From Calliphora vicina (lineage: Eukaryota > Arthropoda > Insecta > Diptera > Calliphoridae): a stretch of 64,000 nucleotides of DNA. A model generated the notes under the pieces. It had not been told where the DNA came from. It made no database searches and saw only the letters and a list, made by a program, of their open reading frames with translations. The position numbers and the translations under genes are program-made. Of this stretch, positions 47,060 through 59,727 are shown in pieces; position 1 is the first letter of the stretch, and every line of letters starts with the position of its first letter. The stretch lies in assembly GCF_958450345.1 (NCBI RefSeq), contig NC_088781.1, forward strand, positions 20,303,857 through 20,367,856, written 5' to 3'.

Positions 47060-47280
47060 TCATCTCATCAAAAGTTTAAATCTTGCGTTATAGCTTGAAT
47101 CTGAAACGTCATCATCATTATCTACAATTTTATTATTTTTATTAGTACAAGATATTTGCTGTTGTTGTTGTTTTTGTTGCTGCTGCTTATCGTCGTCAAT
47201 GTCGCTGATGTTGTTTTGGTCGCTTGTAGTCAACAGCCCAGTTTGTTGTTGTGTATCCATGTAAAGTGTATTAAAGTGCT
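47060..47280 (-). CDS. Candidate coding exon, Gln/Asp-rich protein start
   Basis: On the minus strand, an acceptor TTGTTTCCCAG is followed by 20 bases and an ATG at 47260. The 66-codon frame starts MDTQQQTGLLTTSDQNN, has a Lys/Gln run and an acidic DNDDDVSDSS patch, and stops at 47060. It looks more like a fly protein N terminus than its neighbours do. An internal donor (GTAGATAATG) could extend it. No family is recognised and no partner exon was found, so it could be chance. Confidence 0.3.
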
Positions 47281-47504
47281 GGGAAACAAATAAAACACAA
47301 GCTTTTTATTCGCACAATGAGGAAAACTTTAAAAGAATTATAAATAAAATCAAATGATATAAAAAACTAAATAAAAACTCACAGGCATTTGTTTGGTGTT
47401 TTTATTATTAAATGCTTGAAAGTCATTACAAAAAGGGGGGGAAGGATGACCAAACATTTAGCTGGAAATTGTTTAAATTTAGGATTTTTCCAAATGTTTA
47501 GCTT

Positions 47505-48010
47505 TTATTTTGAAACATTTGTACAATATAAATTTATTTAAATTATTGGCAATTGTTAAATATGACCTTCTCCCATCTTTGTGGCAACATAAGGATTCCG
47601 AACCAAAAGAACTGCTCATCTTTTGAGGCCAAGAACGAATCAAGCCAATATCGGAACTCTGTTCCAAAGAGAAACGTATGCCAGAGAGAGCGTTCTGCAT
47701 CGATCGTATCAAATAGTATTCGGACGAGGCAAGGTCTGGCCGCATATTCTGCACGTTTTTCGGACAATGCTCGCTTCAAACGAATCAGTTAAGTTCGGTA
47801 TAGGTTTCCTATGATGGTCTGGCCAGATTTCTGCAGCTCATAATAGATATGACCCCTTTGGTCCCACCAAATACATAGCATTTCCTTAGAGCCATCGATA
47901 TTTGGCTTTGGTGTCGATACGGCTGCTTGGCCGGGCTTCACGTTCGATCTCTTACGCTTTGGGTTATTGAAATAGATCCATTTTTCATTGCAGTAATGAT
48001 GATTCAGATG
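47505..48010 (-). mobile_element. mariner remnant, catalytic and C-terminal parts
   Basis: The minus strand shows EKWIYFNNPKRKRS, KEMLCIWWDQRG, LIRLKRALSEKRAEYAARP and FFWFGILMLPQRWEKVIF. A stretch between the second and third catalytic regions is deleted and the frame is broken. Confidence 0.78.
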
Positions 48011-48396
48011 TATTTTTTAAAGTTGTTCTTTTTAATCTGTTATTTAAAGAAGGAGTTTTTACAGAACGGATTTTTACACAAATAGTATTAATTAATAAAT
48101 ATGATACACTGATAAATAACTAATCTATTTTATTTTCATTTTCTTTGCAGGTAATTTACTTTATAAATATTAGGATACACAATCCAAATAGGAGTACTCA
48201 TGAATTTTTTATTTAATATTTAGCATTGCAAACAGGTAACTTTAAAATATGTTCTACATTTTTCTTTTTTTTAATTTTTATATGAAAACTTTTTGGTTTT
48301 GGGGAAGGAAATTCCTATTTCACCCCCTCTGGATCCGCGCCTGCTTTTTTCCATCTTTCTGGCATTAATGACGCATTCCTTTTCTTTTATCTCCTC

Positions 48397-48870
48397 CTAT
48401 TTGCAAGATCGTCTTAATAGCGTGTTCATATGACCATGTTTTTCATCATACCTATCTCCTCCTTTCCATTTTCGCTTAATTGGAGCTTTGCAGTTACGCT
48501 GGATGTGACCGACTTTACCGCAGTTATAACAACTGATTCTAGCCCTGCTATGCTTATCACCTAATGCCTTCATAACTGCCTCTTTTACGGCATTCACCTT
48601 ACTTCTCATTTTCTCAGCAATATCTTTAAGATCTGGCATCTCGTACCTTTGCTGTGTAGAGATTATCTTGGCTTGGTTTCTTGTGCCAATGCAAATGACA
48701 CGGTTTCTGGATTCATTGAGCCACATACCGTTTGTTTTACGTCATGATCATGAATGCCCATCACAAATGCTGCAATCTTGAATTGATCCATCATCGGATG
48801 GTTTTCGCCTGGATAATACATGTGTGCCAAAGCTTCAATATTCAACGCGAATAAAGAAGTGGCCACTTAA
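48397..48870 (-). pseudogene. Gag fragment of an LTR retrotransposon, zinc-knuckle part
   Basis: Two overlapping minus-strand frames (48866-48663 and 48726-48397) together look like the C-terminal half of a retrotransposon Gag. A capsid-like YYPGENHPMMDQFK segment comes first, then CYNCGKVGHIQRNC, a CCHC zinc knuckle (C-x2-C-x4-H-x4-C), and a basic tail. The frame change lies near 48700. The N-terminal part of a Gag of the same orientation is at 50200-50575, with other repeats between. Confidence 0.7.
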
Positions 48871-49317
48871 AATCCGTACGCACTGTAGTAATCATAACAA
48901 AGCTCCCAGTTATCAAAATGGAAAAAGATTTACATATGTTTCTAACAACAAATCTACCGCTTTTCTACAATGAATTGCAAGTCATTATGTTTAGTTTTAA
49001 AAAGTGTAGACACAATGGAAAAAGAAGCTAGTGATAAAATTGTGCACAAATATCTAGAAAATGCGACTTTGTCGTGTTAAAAGAAACCCAAAATCTGATT
49101 TTTGGCAGAGATCAGGTCAGAAATTTTACATCTCGGCAGCTCGAGGTTGTGTGGATTTTAAATATGAATACGTAAAATTGAACAAAAATATTAATTTGGC
49201 ATGCAATCCGCAGCTGCTGTTAGAAGAGTCAATATTTTCAGAAATGTTTTTAAAGAATTTTCAGAATTATATATAAAAAGATAGTTTGGAAAAGCGATTG
49301 TTGTCATTTATAAGACA

Positions 49318-49995
49318 CTAGCTAAAACCCGGTGTGCTTCGCTACCCGTACCGTAAAGATTTACAATATATTTAGTCTATCTAAAATTAGTTTCTGTTCA
49401 TGTGAAAAACATGGATTTTCTAGATTTAGTCCGCAAATTTGTTGTTCATTAATTGCCTTACTGTAAGTCGAGTGTCATTACAAATACGCAAACAATCATA
49501 CAAACAAACACACATTGACTTTTATATATATGTATATAAGGGTTTCAAATGTATACATACAAATTTTAACATTTACTTAATATTTTTGGTAGTCCGCGCA
49601 TTTCTGTACTAAATATTAATATTGATAGCTGCAATAGCTGTCCCTATATATAATTGTTCATCACATCTATGGGAGGTGCCACGCCCACTATTGCTATTTT
49701 GCCCATTTTTGGCGTAAATAAGTAGTTAATACACAATTTGAACGCTTTACATACTGCAATTATACAGATAGATATGAATTTTAGTATTTAGATTGTTTGG
49801 AAGGTGCCACGCCCACTACTTTAGTCCGCCCATTCTTGTCCTAAATATTAAAATTGATCCGTACAAAATGTATGGATTCTATCTCTTATTGTATCCCCAT
49901 ATATTAGATTTTTTAAATAATCGTCATATGGGAGGTGCCTCGCCCTCTGTGGCTACTACTCCCATTTTTGCCGCAAATATTTAAACAAACAGTGG
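49318..49995 (-). mobile_element. Helitron-like element 4 with GGTGCCACGCCCAC repeats
   Basis: The plus-strand edge CTAGCTAAAACCCGGTGTGC follows an A, so on the minus strand it ends CTAG before T, as in element 3. Three units containing GGAGGTGCCACGCCCACT and GCCCATTTTTGGCGTAAATA lie about 130 bp apart (49670, 49798, 49931). The other end is not clear. Confidence 0.5.
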
Positions 49996-50059
49996 AATTG
50001 CTCATGCAAAATTTGAAACTTATTTTGTTATGAGTTTTCTTTACTCGTTTTTGTTTTAA

Positions 50060-50228
50060 TTTTTTTTTTAAATTTAAAAAATTAAAAAAAAAATTTTTCC
50101 AAAAAATTAAAACAACAACTTTCGAAAAAATAAATTTTGTTTACCTAAAAATATTTCAAATTTGTATTTTGAAGTATAATTTGGTGAAGGGTATATAAGA
50201 TTCGGCACAGCTGAATATAGCTCTCTTT
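50060..50228 (-). mobile_element. mini-me-like family A terminal fragment
   Basis: T/A-rich filler, then TAATTTGGTGAAGGGTATAT and the hairpin TTCGGCACAGCTGAA, then TATAGCTCTCTT. It is the complement of the start of the 26-kb copy, with hairpin substitutions. Confidence 0.6.
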
Positions 50229-50583
50229 TTTCTTCTTTAACTTTATCAAGAAGTTTCTCGTTGTTGGCTTTAGAAATTTCTTGATCTTCAGCTTTAACTT
50301 CAGCAAGATGTTTCTAGTTGTTGGCTTTAGAAGTTTCTTGAACTTCAGCAAATTTATCGTTTGTTTCATTGAATTTTTCCATCATAGCAGCAATCATTGT
50401 GCTTAAATCCATACTGCTTGATGCTGCACGGGTACAGACTTCCATTTCTTCTTTATACTCCAATTCGTAAGTTCCGATGTCAATATCACGCCGCTTGAAT
50501 TCATCAATGAGCTTCTTCTGCAGTTCTGCCTTATTACCTGCTGTTGGTAGCTCCAACTTACCAATCCCACTTCTGACACCAAT
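50229..50583 (-). pseudogene. LTR retrotransposon Gag start and tRNA primer-binding site
   Basis: The minus strand encodes LELPTAGNKAELQKKLIDEF, a SAP-like Gag start seen in fly LTR elements, then a coiled region with ETSKANN repeats. Just upstream, TGGTGTCAGAAGTGGGAT (minus strand, about 50565-50582) is complementary to a tRNA 3' end ATCCCACTTCTGACACCA, probably tRNA-Leu. It is preceded by a CCTAACA LTR end. A stop lies near 50314. Confidence 0.65.
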
Positions 50584-50646
50584 TGTTAGGTTTTTACCTT
50601 TTAAAAATGATGATTTATTTCCTTTAATAAACCGTAAACTTATATT

Positions 50647-51143
50647 AAAGGGGAATCAGACGGCATGTATTGCTTGTGTATTGGGACATGTATTCGATAC
50701 ATATGGAATTCCATATGTATGTCAAAATTCACGTTATACATACGATTCATAATTTCCACGTTCAAACGTACATATGTAATTGCTTGTGACATAACCTCTA
50801 TTAGTTTATATGTTTGCTGTTTTTAACAATATATTTATTTAAAATATTTTTAAATCACAATAAATATATTTAATGCAATGAAACTTATTTTGTTATGATT
50901 TTTCTTTACTCGTTTTTGTTTTGATTTTTTTTATTTTGCACTCACACAGTGTTGTATTTCAAAATAAAACACTGTTATACACACGAAAATAGAACATGCT
51001 CTAATTGCCAAAAATGTCACGAGTAATACACATGTATTTTACATACACAAAGTTTCATATGGATCACACGGTATGTATATGTTTACATGTGGAAAAATGT
51101 CCCAATACATGGCACAAAACACAAGCAGTCTGATCCCCCTTTT
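50647..51143. mobile_element. MITE with AAAGGGGAATCAGAC termini
   Basis: The left end AAAGGGGAATCAGACGGCAT and the right end (minus strand AAAGGGGGATCAGACTGCTT) are imperfect inverted repeats. They continue through TGTATTGGGACAT on both arms. The 497-bp interior is non-coding. It lies next to, perhaps inside, the LTR of the gag element. Confidence 0.6.
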
Positions 51144-51174
51144 ACACAGTTTATAATGTACATGAATATACGCT

Positions 51175-52140
51175 TTGTTGGCACAAATTTCGACATTTTC
51201 GAAGCAAAAAAACTTTGTTGTTTACACTAAATAACAGATATGTATCCTTCAAAATGACTTATATGTTATTAAAGACAAAAACCGCGTTCAGAAGATAAGC
51301 CATATGTTGCAGTTCAAGACCTTTTGTCCGTGGTAAGTGGTTCTCTTGGCTGGTCGGTGAGCACACAGTTCGAATTTAAATTCAAGTGATTTTACAATTT
51401 AGTCTGTTTATACATATTTAGATTGGGACTCTTCCCTTCCAAGAACATTAACATCGTGTACTTTCCTGTGCACTTGTTATTTTATTGTGCGAGGGTTTCA
51501 ATAAAAGTTTATAATTCCTTAAAAAGAACGAAAGAAGTTAATGTCGGGGTATTTAAAAATTAGTAAAAATACGAATTGAAGCCTAGACGATTTTGAAACA
51601 CAATTTTGCATGTCCGAAATGATGTTTGTACGCTATAAAAAGAAAATAATTTTTGCTCCAAATCATTACTTGCGATCAAAAATGGATTCATTACGATAAA
51701 CCGAAGCGTAAGAGTTCGTATGTGAAGCTTGGTCAACCTCTCGAATTGACACTAAAGCCAAATATACATGGCGCTAAAGCAATTCTCTGTATTTGGTGGG
51801 AGCAAAAGTCTCCTATTTATATACTAGACCATCACAGGGAACTAGTACCGAACGCAGCTGATTTGTTTGAGGCGAGCAGTGGCCGAAAAACGGACAGAAA
51901 CGTAATATTCCATCATGACAACGCTCGGCCACATGTTGCAATAACTGTTAAAAAGTATTTGGAATGAGTTGGTTGAAAAATTTCGCCTCACCCGCTTTAT
52001 AGTCCTGACCGTGCCCCGTTCGATTAATATTTGTTTCGAAGGATGCACAAAGCTCTCTAGATATTGGCTAAATTTGTTTTTGGCCTCAAAAGTTGAGCAG
52101 TTCATTTGGCTGGGAAGCTCATAGCTAACAATGGCCATAA
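51175..52140 (+). mobile_element. mariner remnant, 5' region and catalytic part
   Basis: 51175-51300 repeats the leader found at 46430-46540 (GACAGATATGTA.., CAAAATGACTTATATGTTAT). From 51600 the frames give SEMMFVRYKKKI, CDQKWIHYDKPKRKSSYVK, LCIWWEQKSP, FHHDNARPHVAI and LYSPDRAPFD, with frame changes. It is inactive. Confidence 0.8.
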
Positions 52141-52149
52141 TATTAGCTG

Positions 52150-53070
52150 TGTGTTAGAAAAATGACACGGACACTGTGACTTTTTCGCACAACCCTCGCT
52201 TTGTATGTATTATGTGGTGCTTAACTTGACCAATTGAATTGCATGTAATGTTTAGAGAAACAACAAACAACTCGTATAATCTGCACAAATACGTACTGCA
52301 TTTGTGGTTTGTTGTCGTCTACAACTTCACTTCACTTAGCTTAACTTTACTGCACATCATTTGTGTTGGATGAATGTGCGTCTCTTTTTGTACTGCTGCT
52401 CGCATTATTATGACTTGCCACAAATGTTTATTGCATTAAGTATTTTTGCTGTGCACATTTGCTGGTCACATTCAAAGCGATGCAATGCAGCCTGCTGCAC
52501 TCACTCTGTATGGATGGATGTGAGTGTGTGTTTCTTTTCTCTTGGCATTTTGTTGTTTTGTGTTGTGTTGGTCTTGAATGTTGCATTTTAAAAATGCAAA
52601 ACACGTTATTGACCGTTTTTAGAATTACTAATTGAATCGACGCGTATGCTTGTTTTTTAAACGGTTTTTATGTTGTTGTTGTTGCTGATTTTTTTTCGTT
52701 GTTATCAGTTTAAACAATATTTTTTTGTTGTTGCTGTTGTTCGAATCGTTGTTTTCTTAGAGATTTGTTGTTTTGTTGCCATTGTCGCGCATACATTAAG
52801 TGTGTATTGTGCGTCTCTGTATGTTGTATACAATATTTGTTGCATTGTATTACAAGTAGAGGGTTGAGATTAGTTAAACTCCTGTAAACTTAAAGTTAAA
52901 GGTCTATTCATGTATTATTTTAAACTAAATGGCCGCCCCTGCTCCTCGCGGTAACCATTTCCTAATCTTAATTCTTCAAGTTTCTCCAAAAAATTTCTCT
53001 TATTAAGAAAAATTAGAAGTGAAAAGGAGGTAATATATTAAAAATGCCGAAAATTTCGAATCAAATAAAA
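52150..53070. other. Non-coding DNA, TTG-rich simple sequence
   Basis: It contains GTTGTTGTTGCTG-type runs (52670-52800) and open frames made of low-complexity codons. No recognisable gene was seen. Confidence 0.4.
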
Positions 53071-53662
53071 ACAACTAAGAGAGCTATATTCGGCTGTGCC
53101 GAATCTTATATACCCTTCACCAAATTATACTTCCAAATACAAATTTTAAATATTTTTAGGTAAACAAAATTACATTTTTTTCCAAAGTTGTTTTTTTAAT
53201 TTTTTGGAAATTTTTTTTTTCGAATTGTTATTTTAAATTATTTTTTTTTTAAATTTTTTTTACGTAGTTGCAAAGGTCTTTGAAATATCTATCATTTGAT
53301 ATCCATATTGTCTATATTAATGACTTAGTAATCTAGATATAGGTCAAAAATCTAGGTTGTCCTGGTTTTTTCCTCATATCTCAGCCATTTGTGTATCGAT
53401 TTTGCTGATTTTAAATAGCAAACTTCTCGAAAGCATGTCTGACAGAATTATTGAAGATTTGGATCCCGAAAATATCTGGGGTCTTCAGAAAATTGATTTC
53501 AACAGACAAACGGACAGACGGACATACGGACATGGCTTAATCGAATCCGCTATCTATAAGGATCCAGAATATATATACTTTATAGGGTCGGAAAATTATA
53601 TTGTGGAAATTACAAACGGAATGACAAACTTATATATACCCTTCTCACTAAGGTGAATTGTA
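53071..53662 (+). mobile_element. mini-me-like element, family A, copy 3
   Basis: It starts ACAACTAAGAGAGCTATATT with hairpin TTCGGCTGTGCCGAA, followed by T-rich filler and ACAGACAAACGGACAGACGG. It ends TTACAAACGGAATGACAAAC, TATATACCCTTCTCAC. Best agreement is with the 57.6-kb element (minus). Confidence 0.75.
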
Positions 53663-53824
53663 AAAAAATCACGTGATGCCATTATATACATGGACCATTT
53701 CTATATATAGTAAAGATAAAATATCTATGACGCCTACTTTAAAGTGGGCGTGGTTTTAAGTTTGCCTATATTGCAAAGGTTTTCGGGGGGAAATTTCCTA
53801 TTTCACCCGCTCTGGATCCGCGCC

Positions 53825-53960
53825 TGCTATTATGAGCTGCTGAAATCTGGCCAGACCAGCACAGGGAATCTGTACCGAACGCAAATGATTCGGTTAAAGC
53901 GAACATTGGCCGAAAAACATCCAGAATATGAGGCCAGACATGAAATCGTAATAAGGACTG
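53825..53960 (+). mobile_element. mariner scrap
   Basis: YYELLKSGQTSTGNLYRTQM and LKRTLAEKHPEYEARHE match the middle of the mariner transposases at 37.6 and 47.7 kb. It is preceded by CTCTGGATCCGCGCCTGC, which also occurs at 48330. Confidence 0.75.
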
Positions 53961-54049
53961 AAATCGCAAAATTCGTAACACAAATTTTTCATTAAAACTT
54001 TTAACCCAAGTATTAACTATTTGATTTTCGTTTTGATGTTAACTATGTT

Positions 54050-54660
54050 CATTTGTTGTTAATCTGATTAAAATTAGTGACGAGGAAAAACTGCATACTA
54101 AAATTATTAAATATTTTCAAAAAAACCCAATTTGGCCCTACATAAAGTTGGCCAAACAATCAAAGATCTGCCGTCAAACTGATTCCAATGTTATTAAACA
54201 GTATCGGGAGAACTTGTCCGTTGATAGTAAACCTGGTTCAGGTAAAAGGAATGGTCCACATGATGTTTCTAAAGCCAATAAATAAAAAGCATTTTCAAAA
54301 GAGTTCCCAACATATGTGGTAGGAAAGCAGTCCGGGTAGCTCATTACTTGGACTATTTGTTACGAACAGTTAAAGCCAATGCAGGTTTAAAAACATACAA
54401 GGTTCAAAAAGTTCCTGACAGGAACTCTGTTAAAAATTTAGAGGCCAAAGACAGAGCACGGAAATTAAAGTCAAATTTTATACAAAAAATATACCTGCTG
54501 CATAATGGATGACGAAACGTATGTTCTGGAAAATTTTTCTCAGCTTCCGGATCAATATTTCTATGTTGCTGATGCTCGTGAGAATGTTGTAGGAAAGCTT
54601 AGGACCCAAAAGCAGAAAAATTGTTATTTTGATATTTCGGTTGTTTAGTCCGAAAATATT
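54050..54660 (+). mobile_element. Tc1-like transposase remnant
   Basis: Frames give IIKYFQKNPIWPYIKLAKQS, SVDSKPGSGKRNGPHDVSKA, then a first-catalytic-Asp region IMDDETYVLENFSQLPDQYF and VADARENVVGK. Stops are frequent, and the second half of the catalytic domain is missing. Confidence 0.75.
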
Positions 54661-54781
54661 TGATTTCAAAAAAATTTATACCAAATAAAAATTTTGATCA
54701 TAGTTATTTTTAATGCCAACCGCCACGGTGGTTAGTAAACTAACCACTTCACTGCACAAAAAACATTGGAATGGGGTGGTT

Positions 54782-55524
54782 TTTTATACCCTACACCACC
54801 ATAGTGGGCAGGGTATTATGCGTTTGTGCAGATGTGTGTAACGCCCAAAAATATTGGTCTAACACCACCTTAAAGTATACCGATCGACTTAGAATCACTT
54901 TCTGAGTCGATTAAACGATGTCCGTCCGTCCGTCGGGCTGGCTGGTTGGCTGTCTATGTAAACCTTGTGCGCAGAGTACAGGTCGCAATTTTGAAGATAT
55001 TTCGATAAAATTTGGTACATATTATTTTTTCGGCCCAAGGACGAAGCCTATTGAAACTGGCTGAAATCGGTCCATTATTTCACCTAGCGCCCATACATAT
55101 GTCCTCTCGAAATTGGACTTTATCGGTCATAAATGTTTAATTTATAAATGTATCTACACAAATTTCGCTCCAAATAAGTTTTATATATACAAAATTCATG
55201 TCACCAAATTTTGTTACGATCGGTCCATAATTAGTCATAGCTCCCATATAGACCCGTTTCCGAAAATCACTTTAACGTGATTAAATCACTTTTTTGGTAT
55301 ATACACAAAATTCAACATAAATAACTTTCATATAGACATAAATCACACGACCTAATTTTATGGTGATCGGTCCATAATTAGTCATAGCTCCCATATAAGG
55401 CCCACTTCCGAAAATCACTCACGAATATAAATTATTGATATTTTAAAAGAGAAATATTTTTACTCATTTACTTGGTGTAGGGTATTATATGGTCGGTCTT
55501 GACCGACCATACTTTCTTACTTGT
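54782..55524 (-). mobile_element. mini-me-like element, family B
   Basis: On the minus strand it starts ACAAGTAAGAAAGTATGG with a GGTCGGTCAAGACCGACC hairpin, then TATAATACCCTACACC. It ends with the GTCY motif (GTCCGTCCGTCGG on plus) and ATACCCTACACCACC. The body holds two GATCGGTCCATAATTAGTCA copies. It has the same plan as family A with different sequence. Confidence 0.75.
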
Positions 55525-55529
55525 TCATG

Positions 55530-57600
55530 TTTTGATTAGTTTTTTCTTACTTTTTATAATAAACTAACCCTTGATTAAAGTAAAACTGCAATTGTTTTGA
55601 TTTTAAACTTATACACAAAAAAGCGTGGCTGAAAGAGTTAAAAGAGAATTGAAGAGCACAAAAAAGGTGTCCAAAAGTGTGGTAGATTTTAATTGGAGAT
55701 GGACTACCTAATCGAACAAAGTGACAGAAAGCACTATAAAAATCTTTATGGAAGGGTTTTCGGAAAAGGTTCATAAATTCATCACTATTGATTAGAACTA
55801 CATATAAACATAATGGCCCATAATCATAGTCAAACACTAAAGTCGGTTCTTTTTAAGAACAACTTTAAAATAAAAACCTGCTTTTTATTAATTTGCAATC
55901 AAAGTATGTTTTAAATTGAACCGACTTTAACTGGGTGCCACCGCAAATGTAGAAAATGTTTTCATACAATATACAACAAAAAACAGACAAGTGGAAACGC
56001 AGAACAGCTGACAAACAAAATTAAAAAAAACCAAAAAAACGTAAACAATAAAAGTTTCCGGTTACTTTCGGAAAGAAAGTTGTTTGTTGTGGAAAAATGG
56101 AAAAGATATTTATACGATATTTTGGTACTAATTTTATTGATAACTGTTCAATAATTTCAAAATCTCTACCAATATCTTGTAACTTAAAAATTTTTTACTT
56201 TGTGAAGAACTTTTTTACTCGGCGAAGAACAGCTGATGCTGTTGTTAAACGAGTTAAATACATCTTCAGCTAGTTTTATATTTAGAGTCGACTTCAGCGT
56301 CAGAAGTATACTTTAACTTGTCTATGATAGACCTAAAGTCCACTCTTAAGTAAAGTCGAGTTTAATTCTCTTAAAATGTACTTTATTGTTGACTATGATT
56401 ATGGGCCAATATTTTTTGTTAATTGTAATACAGTGCACTCGCGATAATATGAACTAATTAAAACCAGGCCAGTTTACTTTTGCCAGATTGTTCATATTTG
56501 CGAATGTCATCTAATTCCCATCTACAGCTAGGGAAATCCCCAAATTATTATGCAGTTGAATTAGAATTTAGCCACTTCCCTGTTGATTTAGATTTCAACT
56601 CTGTGTAGATAGCTAAAACACATTAAACAACAAAAATAAGCTGTTCATATTTTAAAGCTTTGGCACACCAAGTTCATATTTTAGAGTAGCCAATGCATGT
56701 TAAATGTGTTCATATTTTGGGGTGTTCATATTATCGTGAGTGCACTGTAATAAAATCAAATTAAAATAAATAAAGACTGTAAGCTTAGTAGTTTCTTTTT
56801 TCGATTTCACTCCTTATTTTTGAGAATGTTTTTTATTGAATGGTTTAAGTTTTATTTAACTCAAGTTTTTTCTGGTTCACTCTATATATGATTTCGTAAG
56901 TTATGACCAGCTTGTCGGAAACTGAAGATTTAAGTTAAATATTTGTAAACCAGTTTGACAGATCGCTTTCCTTACCTTTAGGCCCCTTCCGTCCCTCTGT
57001 ATGTCTGTTGTTGTTGTTGCTGTTAACGTATTGTTATTGTCAATAGTAATTGTAATTGTGGTTTTTTGTTGTTACAACATGTTGTTAGTTTCTATTTTTT
57101 TTCGTTGTTTAGTATTTTTGTTTGTTTAGCAGCAAATAAACATAAAAATCTTTTGATTTTTTAAACAAAAATGCCGGTATTTGTTGTTGTCGCTATTGTT
57201 GTAATCATGTTTTGTTATTGATATTTGAAACTAGACATTGTCTCCTTTAATTCCTCTTTCTCTAAATTCAATTCTCATTTCAAGACTCCCCTGCTTCTTT
57301 CCTCCTCCTTCTCACAAAACACTTAAACAATTGACATTTCTCGCTGTCACTTCATTGCGTTTCGTTTCGTTTCTTAACAATTTACATTGTTGTATTCCCT
57401 TTTTGTTAAATATTCCTTTCCTGGTTTATAGTCCATTTCCTTTGGCTGCTTATTTTGAATTCCAGTGATTTAAGAAGAAACTAAGGCCCTCTTTTGCAAT
57501 TTTCAATTCCCTTTAAAGGGATTTATGTGTTTTTCTTATTTTGGGTTGCTTTAACAAAAATTCCTTGTTTTAAATCTCCAGAGTGGTTTTGATTTTCTTC
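55530..57600. other. Non-coding DNA without assigned elements
   Basis: AT-rich DNA with GTTGTTGTTGCTGTT runs (57006-57070). At 56395-56750, TTCATATT..CGCGATAATATGAAC-type motifs recur with inverted copies (TCGCGATAATATGAAC and GTTCATATTATCGTGAG), suggesting a MITE of about 320 bp (about 56430-56750). No gene was seen. Confidence 0.4.
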
Positions 57601-57742
57601 TTTTTTATACCCTTCAGCTTCGTGAGAAGGGTATATATAAGTTTGTCATTCCGTTTGTAATTTCTACATTTTTCATTTCCGACCCTATAAAGTATATATA
57701 TTCTGGATCCTTATAGATAGCGGAGTCGATTAAGCCATGTCC

Positions 57743-58572
<830 letters not shown>

Positions 58573-58799
58573 TGAAATCAATTTTCTGAAGGCCCCAGAT
58601 ATCTCCGGGATCCAAATCTTCAACAATTCTGTCAGACATACTTTCGAGAATTTTGCTATTTAAAATCAGCAAAATCCGTCCATAAATAACGGAGATATGA
58701 GCAAAAATCCGAGACAACCTCTGAAAATTTCATCAAAAAACACAATGTATTGCATGCTTTGACAAAAAAGCAACAAAACATATGGTTGATGTACAATCT

Positions 58800-59100
58800 T
58801 TGCGTATTTTGTTTTTTTTTTGTGTTTTATTTCTTTTGGCGTTGTTGTTGTTTTTTATACAACTAAACGTTTGTTTGGTTGTGTGTTGGTTTTTTTGACA
58901 AAAAATCAACAAATCGTATGTTTGAATGTGCATGCTTTGCGTATTTTGTTTTTCTTTTGTGTTTTGTTTCTTTTGGCGTTGTTGTTGTTTTTTATACAAT
59001 TAAAATTATGTTTGGATGTGTGTTGGTTTCATTGCCTTGCGTATTTTGTTTTTTCTTTTGGTGTTCTGTTTCGTTTGGCGTTGTTGTTGTTTTTTGTGTT
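58800..59100 (+). repeat. Three imperfect tandem copies inside the mini-me-like element
   Basis: TGCGTATTTTGTTTTT, then TTTTGGCGTTGTTGTTG and TTTTTTATACAA recur at about 58801, 58938 and 59037. The first two include TGTGTGTTGGTTT. The spacing is 137 and about 100 bp. Confidence 0.7.
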
Positions 59101-59241
59101 CTTGATAAATTTAGGATGCTGTACGCTGAAAGTGGGCAATGTACATACATATATACTAATTATAAAAAATAACAATGCATCCACAACAAAGGTGAAGGGT
59201 ATATAAGATTCGGCATAGCCGAATATAGCACTCTTACTTGT

Positions 59242-59727
59242 TTTGTTTGATTTTAATTCAAAGTTGTTGTTGAACATGGTTTTGCAACACCTTGTTTATG
59301 TTTTACTTCTTCTTGTTGTGTTTGCCACAATATTTTTTTTCATTCGTTGTTGCTCTTGTAATATTTTTTGTTTTATTTTATTTAATTTAATTTTAAAGTA
59401 CTTTTTGATGTTTTTGGCACTTGTTAACACTTGTGTGGTGTAGAATTGTTGTTTAACACATAAAAGATTTTAACATTTTTTAATGTTTTTTTAAAAAAAA
59501 ATATTTGTTCTTCTTTATCGCAGCAGTTTCTGTTTTTTTTTTTTTGTTTTGAATTTGTTGAGGTTTTACATTCTAGTTTACATTTTTGAATTGATTTTTC
59601 CATTAAGCATATTCTAGTAAAGTTAATTTATTAAATGCAGGTGGGTATTTTCAGTTTCAATCAGGATATTTGCAAAATGTGTGTAGAATTTTTTATAAAC
59701 ATAATCCTTAATAGATCGAGGCAATCA
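59242..59727. other. AT-rich spacer
   Basis: TTG-rich and T-rich sequence with no supportable gene. The first satellite-like motif appears at about 59700 (ATCCTTAATAGATCG). Confidence 0.4.

Noticed and set aside
49061..49276. 71-residue plus-strand frame with several Cys and Lys residues
   Set aside because: It has no recognisable family and is surrounded by repeats; unbroken length alone is not enough support.
50565..50585. tRNA 3' end ATCCCACTTCTGACACCA
   Set aside because: There is no cloverleaf upstream, and the position before a Gag start shows it is the complement of a retrotransposon primer-binding site.
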